NCBI GenBank assembly: GCA_900299255.1
Contig: OMJB01000122.1
Coordinates: 1 to 61,395 of the forward strand
Length of the DNA stretch: 61,395 nucleotides
Source: Sphingobacteriales bacterium
GTDB taxonomy: Bacteria; Bacteroidota; Bacteroidia; Chitinophagales; Chitinophagaceae
Direction of reading: 5' to 3'
Below, piece after piece: positions 34,661 to 44,166 of this stretch. How positions within the stretch are numbered: position 1 is the first letter of the stretch; each line of letters begins with the position of its first letter. A model generated the notes under the pieces. It saw nothing but the letters and a program-made list of their open reading frames with translations, was not told the DNA's origin and did not search any database. Position numbers and translations under genes: made by a program.

Positions 34661-35371
34661 TTATTTTTTATGAGTACAGCAGGAATGGATAGCGTGCTGC
34701 TCAACCACCACTTTGGGGCTCAGGTAAGGGACACCCAGATTCATCCCCCGAAGTATGAAAAGGCATCCAAAGGCAAAAACCATAACAGGAACCAATTTTC
34801 TTATATGCGTAGTGCGCAAAAAAACTAGCCTGGATTTTAATATTGTGATACTCATTAACATAGGCATTGTGCCTAAGCCGAAGAGGTACATCATAGCAGC
34901 TGCTTGCGCCGCAGAATGAGCAGTGAGCGAAGTAGATAATGCCATATAAACCAGGCCGCAGGGCAATGATCCGTTTAAAACCCCTGTAAGTGCCATTGTG
35001 CCCAAACTGGGATTGCCAATAAAACGCCCCAACTGCTTCTTAACAAATTCAGACCAAGGCAGGTTGAACCGGGCCAGATGACCAGGCATAAATGTAAGAA
35101 TACCTACCAGCAACAGAGCAACACCCAGGGCAATAGATATATATTGCTGCATTCTGGGATCGAACAGGCTGCGGAACGAATGGAGCAAAATTGCAAGTCC
35201 TGCATATACAGAAATACGGCCCAAATGGTATAAACCAATGGCAGCTATTTTTTTTGCTCCACTAAACTGTTGAAAAGGCATAATCCAGACTATAGGCCCG
35301 CACATACCCGCACAATGGAGGCTGCCCGTGAAGCCCATTATTAATGCCAGTGTCCAGCTGAACGTATTCAT
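34661..35371 (-). CDS. SafE/TauE-like membrane protein of the cbb3 cluster
   Basis: 236 residues with about six membrane helices, beginning MNTFSWTLALIMGFTGSLHC with an HCAGMCGPIV metal-type motif at the end of the first helix. This is the CcoH-neighbour type of the sulfite exporter TauE/SafE family that follows FixH in Bacteroidota and many other bacteria. It also has a His/Cys-rich tail (HAIHSCCTHKK). A role in copper or haem supply to the oxidase is likely. It is the last gene of the cco operon, directly abutting fixH. Confidence 0.82.
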   Translation of the reverse strand: MNTFSWTLALIMGFTGSLHCAGMCGPIVWIMPFQQFSGAKKIAAIGLYHLGRISVYAGLAILLHSFRSLFDPRMQQYISIALGVALLLVGILTFMPGHLARFNLPWSEFVKKQLGRFIGNPSLGTMALTGVLNGSLPCGLVYMALSTSLTAHSAAQAAAMMYLFGLGTMPMLMSITILKSRLVFLRTTHIRKLVPVMVFAFGCLFILRGMNLGVPYLSPKVVVEQHAIHSCCTHKK

Positions 35372-35815
35372 TTATGAATGAAGATAAATTTCTGATTCCT
35401 GATAATAGTTTTTCCCGTCTACCACGCAGTTAATCTTAATAGTATAACGTGTATTGTGTAGCGCAGTACGAGGCACTGTAATACTATTGTCGGCAGTGTT
35501 AATCCTGAAGTTATAATCCCATTCTGAATTTACAGGAGAATAAAACAAAACCATTCCTGCCAGTTTCTTATACTTAAACTCATCTGGAAAATCAATAAAA
35601 ACCGAAGTTTCATTTGCATGTACCGCCAACGGCTTTGACAGAGCGGACTGATTTTTGCCCGCATCAATCACTTTCTGATATCCAACTTCTGCGTCATAGT
35701 AGTCTTTAGAAACCAGGTCAAAGTGCTGGTGATTAGCAGCAAATACCAGCGCCAGCATTAGCACTACAAATGAACCGTACAACAATCCGACTTTCCAACC
35801 CCAGCTAATTTTCAT
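35372..35815 (-). CDS. fixH: FixH-type cbb3 assembly protein
   Basis: 147 residues with one N-terminal membrane anchor (KVGLLYGSFVVLMLALVFAA) and a small periplasmic domain. FixH/CcoH is needed for stable assembly of cbb3 oxidase. It lies 17 bp after ccoG and abuts the SafE-like gene. Confidence 0.85.
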   Translation of the reverse strand: MKISWGWKVGLLYGSFVVLMLALVFAANHQHFDLVSKDYYDAEVGYQKVIDAGKNQSALSKPLAVHANETSVFIDFPDEFKYKKLAGMVLFYSPVNSEWDYNFRINTADNSITVPRTALHNTRYTIKINCVVDGKNYYQESEIYLHS

Positions 35816-35832
35816 AACAAATTATTTATAGA

Positions 35833-37242
35833 TTAGTTACCATTAAAAGGGCCCAGGAAAGATGTATTGATTGTATATATCTTCTGATCTCCCTCGTACA
35901 CGCTAATTCTGATTTTGGTCTTTCTGCCTGTCATTTCCTTGTTATCGAGTATAATAAACATGGTGCCTGTTGCAGTTCCGTCTTTAGGTACCAACAACCT
36001 GTTTTCACCAACGAGCTTAATAGCCCCATTGAAGTTCTCTGGTTTTAATGTTAAGACTTTGTCTTTGAACGTTTTATTGAGCAGCTTGTAATTATACAGA
36101 TTGCTCATCTGATTATTTGGCATTCCCTGGTACAACTGGCCGGGAGTGCGCAACAAAGTAATACCAACATCTGTTCTGGTACTCAGCAACCAGGCCAATA
36201 CGCCCAGTAATAGGCACATAACGATGGAATATGCTTTCATACGCCATGTAAGCCTCCATGGTTGCTTTTGAGCTATATTATTTTCGGAAGCATATCTAAT
36301 CAGTCCTCTGTTCAGGCCTACTGCATCCATCATCCTGTTGCAAGCATCTATGCAAGCAGTACAGTTAACACATTCCAGCTGGGTGCCGTTGCGGATATCA
36401 ATTCCAGTTGGGCAAACCTTTACACACTGCTCACAATCAATGCAATCACCAATAGCCCGCTTTTCGTTTTTATGGAATTTACCACGCTGCTCACCTCTCT
36501 TGTAGTCGTATGCAACAATTACAGAGTCTTTGTCTAGCAATACACCCTGCATACGGCCATACGGACAAATTACGGTACAAACCTGCTCCCTTAGCCATAA
36601 ATACACAAAGAAGAAGACAGTAGTAAAAATGGTTAATGCTATAAAACCGCCTATGTGCTTAGACATCGGTTCACTAATCCATTTTTCCAGTTCATCAATT
36701 CCTATTATATAGGCTAGGAAAGTATTAGCTATAATGAAGCTGATTATCCAAAAGGAGGCAATCTTTGCACTTTTCTTAATAATCTTATCGGTATGCCACG
36801 GAGCCTTAGCCAGCAACCTTTGTTTTTGAGCATCGCCTTCTATCCAGTATTCAATTTTACGGAAAACCATTTCCATAAAAACCGTTTGCGGGCAAGCCCA
36901 TCCACAAAATACCCTACCGAAAACGACTGTGAATAGCGCAACAAATACAATGAAAACAATCATTCCCAGGGCGAAGATGAAGAAATCCTGCGGCCAGAAA
37001 ATCTGCCCAAAAAGTATGAACTTGCGTTCCAGTACGTTTATCAGGAAAACGGGATGATCATGAACCTTAACGAAAGGTAATCCAAAAAAAACGATCAGAT
37101 AACCAAGGCTAACCCACGAACGAAGGTTGTAAAGGGCTCCACCTGGTTTATGAGGAAATACCCAAATTCTCTTTCCTGTTTTATCTACAGTTGCAACCTT
37201 ATCTCTAAATGACGCTCCCCCCTGCTCTCCTTTCTCTAACAT
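35833..37242 (-). CDS. ccoG: CcoG/RdxA-type ferredoxin-like copper-reduction protein
   Basis: 469 residues with about five membrane helices. The motif GRVFCGWACPQTVF is followed by two [4Fe-4S] sets, CIDCEQCVKVCP and CVNCTACIDACN, then a C-terminal Ig-like domain. CcoG is described as reducing Cu(II) to Cu(I) during cbb3 assembly. It lies 9 bp after ccoP in the operon. Confidence 0.93.
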   Translation of the reverse strand: MLEKGEQGGASFRDKVATVDKTGKRIWVFPHKPGGALYNLRSWVSLGYLIVFFGLPFVKVHDHPVFLINVLERKFILFGQIFWPQDFFIFALGMIVFIVFVALFTVVFGRVFCGWACPQTVFMEMVFRKIEYWIEGDAQKQRLLAKAPWHTDKIIKKSAKIASFWIISFIIANTFLAYIIGIDELEKWISEPMSKHIGGFIALTIFTTVFFFVYLWLREQVCTVICPYGRMQGVLLDKDSVIVAYDYKRGEQRGKFHKNEKRAIGDCIDCEQCVKVCPTGIDIRNGTQLECVNCTACIDACNRMMDAVGLNRGLIRYASENNIAQKQPWRLTWRMKAYSIVMCLLLGVLAWLLSTRTDVGITLLRTPGQLYQGMPNNQMSNLYNYKLLNKTFKDKVLTLKPENFNGAIKLVGENRLLVPKDGTATGTMFIILDNKEMTGRKTKIRISVYEGDQKIYTINTSFLGPFNGN

Positions 37243-37251
37243 TGTATTCTT

Positions 37252-38436
37252 TTATTTTTTAGCCGCCGCCACGGTATCAGTTTTTGCTTTTGTGCTGTCA
37301 GTTGCGCCTCCGGCTGCTGGCTGGCCTGCTTCAATATACAAATCACCTTGCGGCGCTTTAGGTACAGCCGGATGTGTGCCTTTCAACGATTTTACGAAGC
37401 TGGCTAGCTGCTGGATTTGCTTTGGTGAGAAATCATCTTTCCAGCTCTTCATGCCTTTATCCTGCCAACCATACTTAATTGATTTGAAAATATCTTTGAC
37501 GCCACCACCATGAATCCAGTATTCATCAGTCAGGTTTGGCCCCACTGACCCACCACCGTCCTGTAAATGGCAGGCAACACAGTTCTTATTAAATAAATCC
37601 TGCCCAGAAGCGATATCGGCTTGTTCAGTAAGCACAGTTACAGAGTTTTCATCCACATTGTTAGCCGAATTTGCCAGGTAAGCTGCTTTGTCTTCTTCGG
37701 CAGCTTGCATTGCTGCTTCATATTCCTCTTTAGAGCTCAAACCATCATGTGAAATATGGAACCTGTAAAGGTATATGGCACCTACAATTATTGTAAGGTA
37801 GAATCCATATTTCCACCATGGCGGCAAACTGTTGTCCAGCTCTTGAATACCATCGTAATCGTGATCGAGCAGTACGTCTTTTTCCTTTTCAATAGGCGCT
37901 GCGGCATTAAATTTGTCCCAGAACCAATTATACTTTGAAACTACCGCGGCACCTTCCAGCTCAGGATTACCTTTGATTGTTTTCAATAAAGACTTGATGA
38001 ACATTACCTGCGCGAAAATAATTATTAGTTCCAGCGCCAACACGGTAATAATCGTATAGAAATCACTTTCTGCAATGCTGCCAATCGACGTTGAAACAGG
38101 AGCAACTTTCTCAACAGCTGGTTTCTGGGCTAACAAGTCAATAGTAGGCAAAGAGAATGAAAGCAGGATCAAAATTACCTTTGCAACACCGGATCCCGAC
38201 TTCCTGTCTTTTCTTAATTTATCTTTAACTACTGCAGTTAGCTGAATCAGTGTATTACTTAACATGCCAATCATAAATACCAGCACTATAACAAGTGAGA
38301 GCAATACGATTAACACTGTATTGTAACCATCACCGGCTTTCTCGGCCTGTGCGGGAACGGCAGCAGCAAAACTTAACTGCGACATAAGTAAAAGTGCAAC
38401 TGCTGAAACAAAAGATAATATCCTAGTAGAACGCAT
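37252..38436 (-). CDS. ccoP: cbb3 oxidase subunit III (cytochrome c), extended N-terminus
   Basis: 394 residues. It begins with a signal-like helix and carries three more membrane helices (about 42-64, 130-155 and 210-230). One cytochrome c domain follows with a single CVACH haem motif in KNCVACHLQDGG and distal Met in KGMKSW. Typical proteobacterial CcoP has two haems c; the single-haem form is usual for this phylum. The Ala/Lys/Thr-rich C-terminal tail is of low complexity. It passes electrons to CcoNO. Confidence 0.9.
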   Translation of the reverse strand: MRSTRILSFVSAVALLLMSQLSFAAAVPAQAEKAGDGYNTVLIVLLSLVIVLVFMIGMLSNTLIQLTAVVKDKLRKDRKSGSGVAKVILILLSFSLPTIDLLAQKPAVEKVAPVSTSIGSIAESDFYTIITVLALELIIIFAQVMFIKSLLKTIKGNPELEGAAVVSKYNWFWDKFNAAAPIEKEKDVLLDHDYDGIQELDNSLPPWWKYGFYLTIIVGAIYLYRFHISHDGLSSKEEYEAAMQAAEEDKAAYLANSANNVDENSVTVLTEQADIASGQDLFNKNCVACHLQDGGGSVGPNLTDEYWIHGGGVKDIFKSIKYGWQDKGMKSWKDDFSPKQIQQLASFVKSLKGTHPAVPKAPQGDLYIEAGQPAAGGATDSTKAKTDTVAAAKK

Positions 38437-38473
38437 GATTAATGCCGGTTTATTATAAAAAATATTATTTAGA

Positions 38474-38644
38474 TTAGTTTTCGTTTTCAGGGAATGGAAT
38501 CTGCTTCATCGAATTGATATATAACTTGTCCGCCTTAAATGCCCATGTGGCAACTACAGCAAAGAAGAGAAAGAATATCATTAAAGACGTGAGCGGATAA
38601 ATACTTACTCCCGTAATAGTCTCCAGATAGTGTATGAATTTCAT
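38474..38644 (-). CDS. ccoQ: CcoQ-like small subunit
   Basis: 56 residues, from ATG at 38644 to TAA at 38474, between ccoP and ccoNO. The sequence is MKFIHYLETITGVSIYPLTS followed by a hydrophobic helix (MIFFLFFAVVATWAF) and a short polar tail ending PENEN. Position, size and one-helix topology fit CcoQ/FixQ, which stabilises the oxidase. Confidence 0.8.
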   Translation of the reverse strand: MKFIHYLETITGVSIYPLTSLMIFFLFFAVVATWAFKADKLYINSMKQIPFPENEN

Positions 38645-38662
38645 TGCTTATGCTTTTCAGAA

Positions 38663-40825
38663 TTAATTATTTGGTTTCTGTTCAAGTTTAATATCAGTGC
38701 CTACGCGCTGCAAGTAAGCAATCAGTGCTACAATCTCTTTGTTGCTCTTGATAGTAATCTTGTCCTTTGCCAGATTATCCCTGATGCCGTCGGCCTGCTT
38801 CATCAGATCGGCATTGGCAACTTTGTCGTAACCAGCTTCGTAAGGAACGCCCAGCGTCTGCATAGCCCTGATCATGCTTGGTGTGATATTTGTATCCACA
38901 TCATTTTTAAAGAGCCATTGGTAATTAGGCATTACGGTACCGGGTGAAATGCTTGAAGGCTCGTACATATGATTGAAGTGCCAGCTGTCGGGGTATTTTT
39001 TTCCTATCCTTGCCAGATCCGGACCGGTACGTTTACTACCCCACTGGAACGGATGGTCATAAACAAATTCACCTGCTTTTGAATATTCACCATATCTCAC
39101 AACCTCACTTCTGAACGGCCTGATCATCTGGCTGTGGCAGAGATAGCAACCCTCGCGGATATATATATCACGTCCGTGCAATTCAAGCGGAGTATATGGT
39201 TTTACGCTGGCAATAGTAGGTATGTTTGACTTAACCAGGAATGTAGGAATCATCTCAATTGCACCACCTATAATTACCAATACAAGGCTGAATATGAGCA
39301 TTTGTATCGGACTGCGCTCGATCCATCTGTGCCAGTGCTGGGTATTGTGTGGCACATATACTTTTGACAATGGTGCTGCTTCTGCTGGTTCTTCGTCAAG
39401 AACGCTACCTGCTTTAACTGTTTTGTAAAGGTTATAGCACATAATCAGAGCACCAATCAGGAACAGCACACCACCGATTCCCCTCATTGCATAGAAAGGC
39501 TGCATCTGTTTTACCGTATCCAGGAACTGATACTTCAGTGTGCCTTCGGGAGTAAATTCTTTCCATGCAAGGCTCTGCATAAATCCAGCCCAGTACATTG
39601 GTACTACATAGAATACAATACCCAGTGTACCTATCCAGAAATGCCTGTTGGCCAGTTTTACAGAGTACAGTCTGGTTCTGAATATTTTAGGAATCAGGTA
39701 GTACAGGATACCGAATGTGAGGAAACCGTTCCAGCCAAGGGCACCAACGTGTACGTGAGCGATGGTCCAATCGGTAAAGTGACTGATTGCGTTCACACTC
39801 TTCAGACTCAGCATTGGTCCTTCGAATGTGGCCATACCATAGGCGGTAACCGCAACTACCATGAATTTAAGAACCGGATCTTCACGAACTTTATCCCATG
39901 CACCGCGTAATGTGAGCAAGCCGTTCAGCATTCCACCCCAAGATGGAGCAATAAGCATAACGGAGAACACAGTACCCAAAGACTGAGCCCAGTCTGGCAA
40001 AGCTGTATATAACAGGTGGTGTGGACCAGCCCATATGTACAGGAAGATGAGTGCCCAGAAATGGATAATAGAAAGACGGTAAGAGTAAACCGGCCTGCCA
40101 GCTGCTTTAGGCAGGAAGTAATACATGAGACCCAGGTAAGGAGTAGTAAGGAAGAATGCCACGGCATTGTGACCGTACCACCACTGTACCAGTGCATCCT
40201 GAACGCCAGCATACCAAGAGTATGATTTGAGCATTGTAAACGGAATCTCGATTGAGTTTACAATATGCAGCATGGCCACAGTAACAAACGTTGCTATATA
40301 GAACCAAATGGCCACATACAGGTGGCGCTCCCTGCGTTTAAGAATAGTACCGAACATATTCCATCCGAATGCGACCCAAACCAGCGCAATGAGGATATCT
40401 ATCGGCCATTCCAACTCAGCGTATTCCTTACCTGTGGTATAACCAGCAAACAGGGTTACCGCTGCCAGCACAATTATAAACTGCCAGCCCCAGAAATGGA
40501 ATTTGCTCAGCTTATCGCTGAACATACGTGTTTTGCACAGGCGCTGGAGGGAATAATAGACGCCCATAAAAATACCGTTTCCCACAAAGGCAAAAATGAT
40601 TGCATTGGTATGCACTGGCCTCACCCTGCCAAACGTGGTAGCAGCCATGCCCAGATTGAGCACCGGGAATACCAGCTGGAACGCTGCCAGAATACCGGCA
40701 AGCATACCAACTATACCCCACATGATGGAGGCATAGGCAAACCATTTTACAATTTTGTTGTCGTAGAAAAACTTGTCTGTCTGGACAGCTGCAGCTCCGT
40801 GTGCTTCCTGGAAGGGATTACTCAT
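38663..40825 (-). CDS. ccoN: CcoN-CcoO fusion, cbb3 oxidase catalytic subunit plus monohaem cytochrome c
   Basis: 720 residues. Residues about 1-480 are the haem-copper oxidase subunit I with 12 or more helices (FGRVRPVHTNAIIFAFVGNG, VQWWYGHNAVAFFLTTPYLG, DWTIAHVHVGALGWNGF, containing the haem and CuB histidines). Residues about 510-700 are CcoO with CYLCH at 560-564 and GPDLARIG. The two are separate genes in Proteobacteria; fusion is known in Bacteroidota. It reduces O2 to water at low oxygen tension. Confidence 0.94.
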   Translation of the reverse strand: MSNPFQEAHGAAAVQTDKFFYDNKIVKWFAYASIMWGIVGMLAGILAAFQLVFPVLNLGMAATTFGRVRPVHTNAIIFAFVGNGIFMGVYYSLQRLCKTRMFSDKLSKFHFWGWQFIIVLAAVTLFAGYTTGKEYAELEWPIDILIALVWVAFGWNMFGTILKRRERHLYVAIWFYIATFVTVAMLHIVNSIEIPFTMLKSYSWYAGVQDALVQWWYGHNAVAFFLTTPYLGLMYYFLPKAAGRPVYSYRLSIIHFWALIFLYIWAGPHHLLYTALPDWAQSLGTVFSVMLIAPSWGGMLNGLLTLRGAWDKVREDPVLKFMVVAVTAYGMATFEGPMLSLKSVNAISHFTDWTIAHVHVGALGWNGFLTFGILYYLIPKIFRTRLYSVKLANRHFWIGTLGIVFYVVPMYWAGFMQSLAWKEFTPEGTLKYQFLDTVKQMQPFYAMRGIGGVLFLIGALIMCYNLYKTVKAGSVLDEEPAEAAPLSKVYVPHNTQHWHRWIERSPIQMLIFSLVLVIIGGAIEMIPTFLVKSNIPTIASVKPYTPLELHGRDIYIREGCYLCHSQMIRPFRSEVVRYGEYSKAGEFVYDHPFQWGSKRTGPDLARIGKKYPDSWHFNHMYEPSSISPGTVMPNYQWLFKNDVDTNITPSMIRAMQTLGVPYEAGYDKVANADLMKQADGIRDNLAKDKITIKSNKEIVALIAYLQRVGTDIKLEQKPNN

Positions 40826-40831
40826 CGTTGT

Positions 40832-41002
40832 TTAGCTTTTGTTTATATTAGATTCCTGAAGTAATTCGTTATCGTGTAATATTCTTAATGCGGCACCTTT
40901 TTTATCCTCGTACTGGTTATTTTTCACATTCCAGATGAATGCCATCAGGAACAGCCCCGCTATACCAATACTCACAAAAACCAGAACGAATAATGCACTC
41001 AT
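40832..41002 (-). CDS. ccoS: CcoS, cbb3 maturation protein
   Basis: 56 residues from ATG at 41002 to TAA at 40832. The start MSALFVLVFVSIGIAGLFLM is the single CcoS helix, followed by AFIWNVKNNQYEDKKGAALR, matching the family length and the conserved tail with Asp/Lys after the helix. CcoS is needed for cofactor insertion. It lies between ccoI and ccoNO, as expected. Confidence 0.9.
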   Translation of the reverse strand: MSALFVLVFVSIGIAGLFLMAFIWNVKNNQYEDKKGAALRILHDNELLQESNINKS

Positions 41003-41090
41003 TTTTTAATTGTTAAAGAACAAAAGTATTATAACAGATAAAAGAAGATTATGACAATGCTCAATGGAAATCATGATCATGGTCATAAAC

Positions 41091-43547
41091 TCACTCACCG
41101 TCTGACACTACTGTTAGCCCCTTACGCAGCGCACTGATATTGGCCATTCCACTTGTAACCAAAACAATACTCAGCGTACTGCAGGGCATTAATATTGCTG
41201 CATATATCGGCTGCAGCAAACCCTGCATTGCAAAAAATAATCCTATAAAATTGTACACCAGCGAAATAATAAAACTGGCGGCTATAATGTTACAACCTGA
41301 ACCTGCCAGCCTGAGCAGATCCGGAAACGATTTAAGTTTGGATGAGTCCAGAATAGCGTCACACGATGGAGTGAAATTATTAATATCATCAGCAAGTGTA
41401 ATACCCACATTGCTTTGCTGCAATGCTCCGGCATCATTCAGCCCATCGCCTATCATCATTACTTTGTCGCCTTTTTTCTGAAGCGACTCGATATATGCAA
41501 GTTTGTCAATTGGTTTTTGCCCAAATCGCAGCTCGCTGCCGGAACCAAATAACCCGGCCAGAACCGGGCGTTGATTGTCGTTATCGCCTGAAAGCAATGA
41601 AAGACGGGCATTATGACTCAATTCGGTGATTACCTCTGGAATCTCAGGTCTGAAAACAGGTAAAAAACGGAAACTGGTTACCTGATTGCCTATCCGAACG
41701 AAAACTGAAGTTTTTTCATCGGCCTGAATGTCATTATTAACGCCGGTAAATGCGGCAGAACCTACCATTACCTTTAGTGCTCCCGCGGTGCATTCCAAAC
41801 CTTTACCTGTGGCTTCAGCCCATTCAGCCACTTTTACCGGCTGCCGGTACCCCAGCCATTTAACCAACGCCTTGCTGTAAGGATGCTTGCTGGGTAATAT
41901 AGCTGCATATAAAATATCTTTCTCTTCCTCGGTTAACTGATGGCCGGAACAAACCACATTGGACTCACTGCCTTGAGTGATCGTGCCTGTCTTATCGAAA
42001 ACAATATGATTTATATTACCAATCTGTTCTAAAACAGTGGTATCCCTGAGGAAAAGGCCGTTGATACTTAATAACCTTAACAGAGTACCATTAGTAAACG
42101 TAACAGACAACAACAAAGCACATGGACAGGCCACAATAAGCATGGCAGTAACACTGGTCATGATCTTGGAAGGGTCATTGAAACCCCAATAAACAGCTGT
42201 TACCAAAGCCAGCCCAAGCAGGACATAAGTAAAATAGCGGCTCATCAGGTGTACAATGCTGTTTCTATCGTTAGTTTCAGCTTTGTTATTGGCAAATGAA
42301 TAGTGGTTCCAAAGCGAGGTGAGGTAACTGCCAGCTACCGGCTTAATGATTTGTATGGTAAGCTGGCCAACTGTCTGCCGTCCACCAGCATATACCTGCT
42401 GGCCCTGTAGAACCCTTACCGGCTCACTTTCACCAGTTACAAAACTATAGTCAATCGTTGCATTTCCCTCAACGACAATTGCATCGGCGGGGATGATTTC
42501 ATCGTTATGCAGCCGCACAACATCTTTTTCCCGCAAATCACTCAGCATTTTGTTTTCGACACCTTCGGATGTAACAACGTTTACAGCTATTGGAAAATAG
42601 GATTTGTAATCTCGGTTGAAGGAAATGAACTTATAAGTGCGTTCCTGAACTACCCTGCCCACCAACATAAAAAAAATTATGCCGCTCATACTATCCAGAT
42701 AGCCGCTACCAGCCCCTGAAGCAATCTCGTAAACGCTGCGTAAAAAAGTAATAATAACTGCCAGGGCAATAGGCGCATCAATATTCAGCGTTTTTTGTTT
42801 CAACCCTTTCCACGCAGCAGAAAAAAACTCTGATCCGCAGTAAAAAAACACCGGTAGTGCCAGCACAAGGTTGAGGTACCTGAACAGGTGTTCGTATTTC
42901 ATACCAATGCCTGTATCTCCAGAGAGGTACTCCGGAAAACTCATCATCATAATATTGCCGAAACAGAAACCAGCAATACCCAGTTTATATATTTTCTGCT
43001 TATCGAAACCCTTTACTGCTTTCATATCAGCATCGCCAAGGCTGATGTAGGGTTCGTATCCCAAAGTAGCCAGCAACTCTACAATTTCACGAAGGCTAAC
43101 GTTTGACTTGGTGAAATGAATTGTAATTTCTTTGGTTGTGAAATTGAGCCTACTCTCTGTTATATAAGGGTTTATTTTGTGTAAATGCTCGAGAAGCCAC
43201 ATACAGGAACTGCAATGCACCCCCGGAAGGTACAGGGTTACAATGGTTCGGTCACCGTCTGTAAACTTATATAACTGCCTGGCAATCTCTTCATTATCAA
43301 GGTAGGCATACTTTTCTTTCCTGATAGATTTAATACGTGAAAGACCTGGGTGCGACTGTAGTTTGTAATAATCACACAAGCCGTTTTCTGCAACAATTTC
43401 GTAAACCAGCTTACATCCCTCACAACAAAACACTTTTTCATCAATGGCAATATTTCTGGTAACACACGCTACACCACAATGATAGCAAAGTGTTTCAGGC
43501 ACTTTTTGTACAAATATGTAGGTGTTCCTATCCTTAGTTGTGAACAT
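41091..43547 (-). CDS. ccoI: CcoI/FixI copper-transporting P1B-type ATPase
   Basis: 818 residues. There is an N-terminal cysteine-rich zinc-ribbon-like segment (CYHCG and CCEGC, residues 21-45), an HMA domain with CSSC at 112-115, eight membrane helices, the CPC transport motif (474-476), and the phosphorylation site DKTGT (Asp518). It supplies copper for CuB of the oxidase. Its start overlaps the end of the hemerythrin-like gene by 14 nt, so the two are translationally linked. Confidence 0.93.
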   Translation of the reverse strand: MFTTKDRNTYIFVQKVPETLCYHCGVACVTRNIAIDEKVFCCEGCKLVYEIVAENGLCDYYKLQSHPGLSRIKSIRKEKYAYLDNEEIARQLYKFTDGDRTIVTLYLPGVHCSSCMWLLEHLHKINPYITESRLNFTTKEITIHFTKSNVSLREIVELLATLGYEPYISLGDADMKAVKGFDKQKIYKLGIAGFCFGNIMMMSFPEYLSGDTGIGMKYEHLFRYLNLVLALPVFFYCGSEFFSAAWKGLKQKTLNIDAPIALAVIITFLRSVYEIASGAGSGYLDSMSGIIFFMLVGRVVQERTYKFISFNRDYKSYFPIAVNVVTSEGVENKMLSDLREKDVVRLHNDEIIPADAIVVEGNATIDYSFVTGESEPVRVLQGQQVYAGGRQTVGQLTIQIIKPVAGSYLTSLWNHYSFANNKAETNDRNSIVHLMSRYFTYVLLGLALVTAVYWGFNDPSKIMTSVTAMLIVACPCALLLSVTFTNGTLLRLLSINGLFLRDTTVLEQIGNINHIVFDKTGTITQGSESNVVCSGHQLTEEEKDILYAAILPSKHPYSKALVKWLGYRQPVKVAEWAEATGKGLECTAGALKVMVGSAAFTGVNNDIQADEKTSVFVRIGNQVTSFRFLPVFRPEIPEVITELSHNARLSLLSGDNDNQRPVLAGLFGSGSELRFGQKPIDKLAYIESLQKKGDKVMMIGDGLNDAGALQQSNVGITLADDINNFTPSCDAILDSSKLKSFPDLLRLAGSGCNIIAASFIISLVYNFIGLFFAMQGLLQPIYAAILMPCSTLSIVLVTSGMANISALRKGLTVVSDGE

Positions 43548-44085
43548 TTATTTTAGTTTGTACGGCTGAAACCCTAGGCACCAAATAAGTTTCTTCAACA
43601 AAAAACAGCTCGGAAAGCGAGTTCTCCAAAGCAGCCATCTCACTGCGCAACGCCTTATATGTTTCGGTATATTTTGTTTCCGAATATAAAGGCAGTGACA
43701 TCATTTGCAATTTATTGAGGACACTGTGTACCCAATTAATTGACTCTTTTAATTCAATTAGTTTGGCTGTATGCTGTACAGAACACCTTCCTGAACAACT
43801 GGCACAATTGTGATTGCTGGCATCTTTCGTATATAGCTCTCTTAGGTAGGGCATGAAATATTGCTTTCTGGTTTGTATGAAGTTGGAAATTTCATGAACC
43901 AGCTTATCATACAATAATATATAATTCGAATTTGCCTGATTTAATTCAATTTTCTTGAGCTCATTAACCATTGCGAATGACTTGGAACATAGAGAATCTG
44001 TTGCCTGATAAAAATTTTCATCAAGTTTTTCAATCAGTGACATTAAATCGTATTTATCATAGCCACCTAACAGCATTTGATTCAT
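43534..44085 (-). CDS. Helical Cys-cluster protein, tentative hemerythrin-like
   Basis: 183 residues, mostly predicted helix, no signal peptide. It holds a cluster C-x2-C-x3-C-x3-H (Cys94, Cys97, Cys101, His105) in a loop between two helical halves. The halves end in similar phrases, RKQYFMPYL and EETYLVPRV, which resemble the HxxxExxxFPxL ends of hemerythrin-domain helices, but the usual histidines are mostly missing. It is the first gene of the cbb3 operon and overlaps ccoI by 14 nt. Possible roles are metal hand-over to CcoI or sensing of O2, NO or copper. I do not know a named family for it. Confidence 0.75.
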   Translation of the reverse strand: MNQMLLGGYDKYDLMSLIEKLDENFYQATDSLCSKSFAMVNELKKIELNQANSNYILLYDKLVHEISNFIQTRKQYFMPYLRELYTKDASNHNCASCSGRCSVQHTAKLIELKESINWVHSVLNKLQMMSLPLYSETKYTETYKALRSEMAALENSLSELFFVEETYLVPRVSAVQTKINVHN

Positions 44086-44103
44086 AGTAGCGCATTTAAT
44101 GCG

Positions 44104-44166
44104 AAAATATAATGCACAGAATCTTTAAACCATGATAATAGACGGTAGGAAAAATGACTTTAATCA
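44104..44166 (-). promoter_or_regulatory. cbb3 operon promoter with TGAC-N4-ATCA site
   Basis: On the minus strand TATATTTT (44111-44104) is a near match to TAnnTTTG, about 20 bp before the first gene. TGAC-TTTA-ATCA lies at 44155-44166, centred about 61 bp before the predicted start, a class I position. It has the TGA-N6-TCA core of the two palindromes in front of the kinase gene. The 509-bp gap 44086-44594 otherwise contains no gene that I can see. Confidence 0.4.

Noticed and set aside
40265-40864. Antisense frame of 199 codons over ccoN
   Set aside because: It mirrors the strongly conserved oxidase subunit; no start context or domain.
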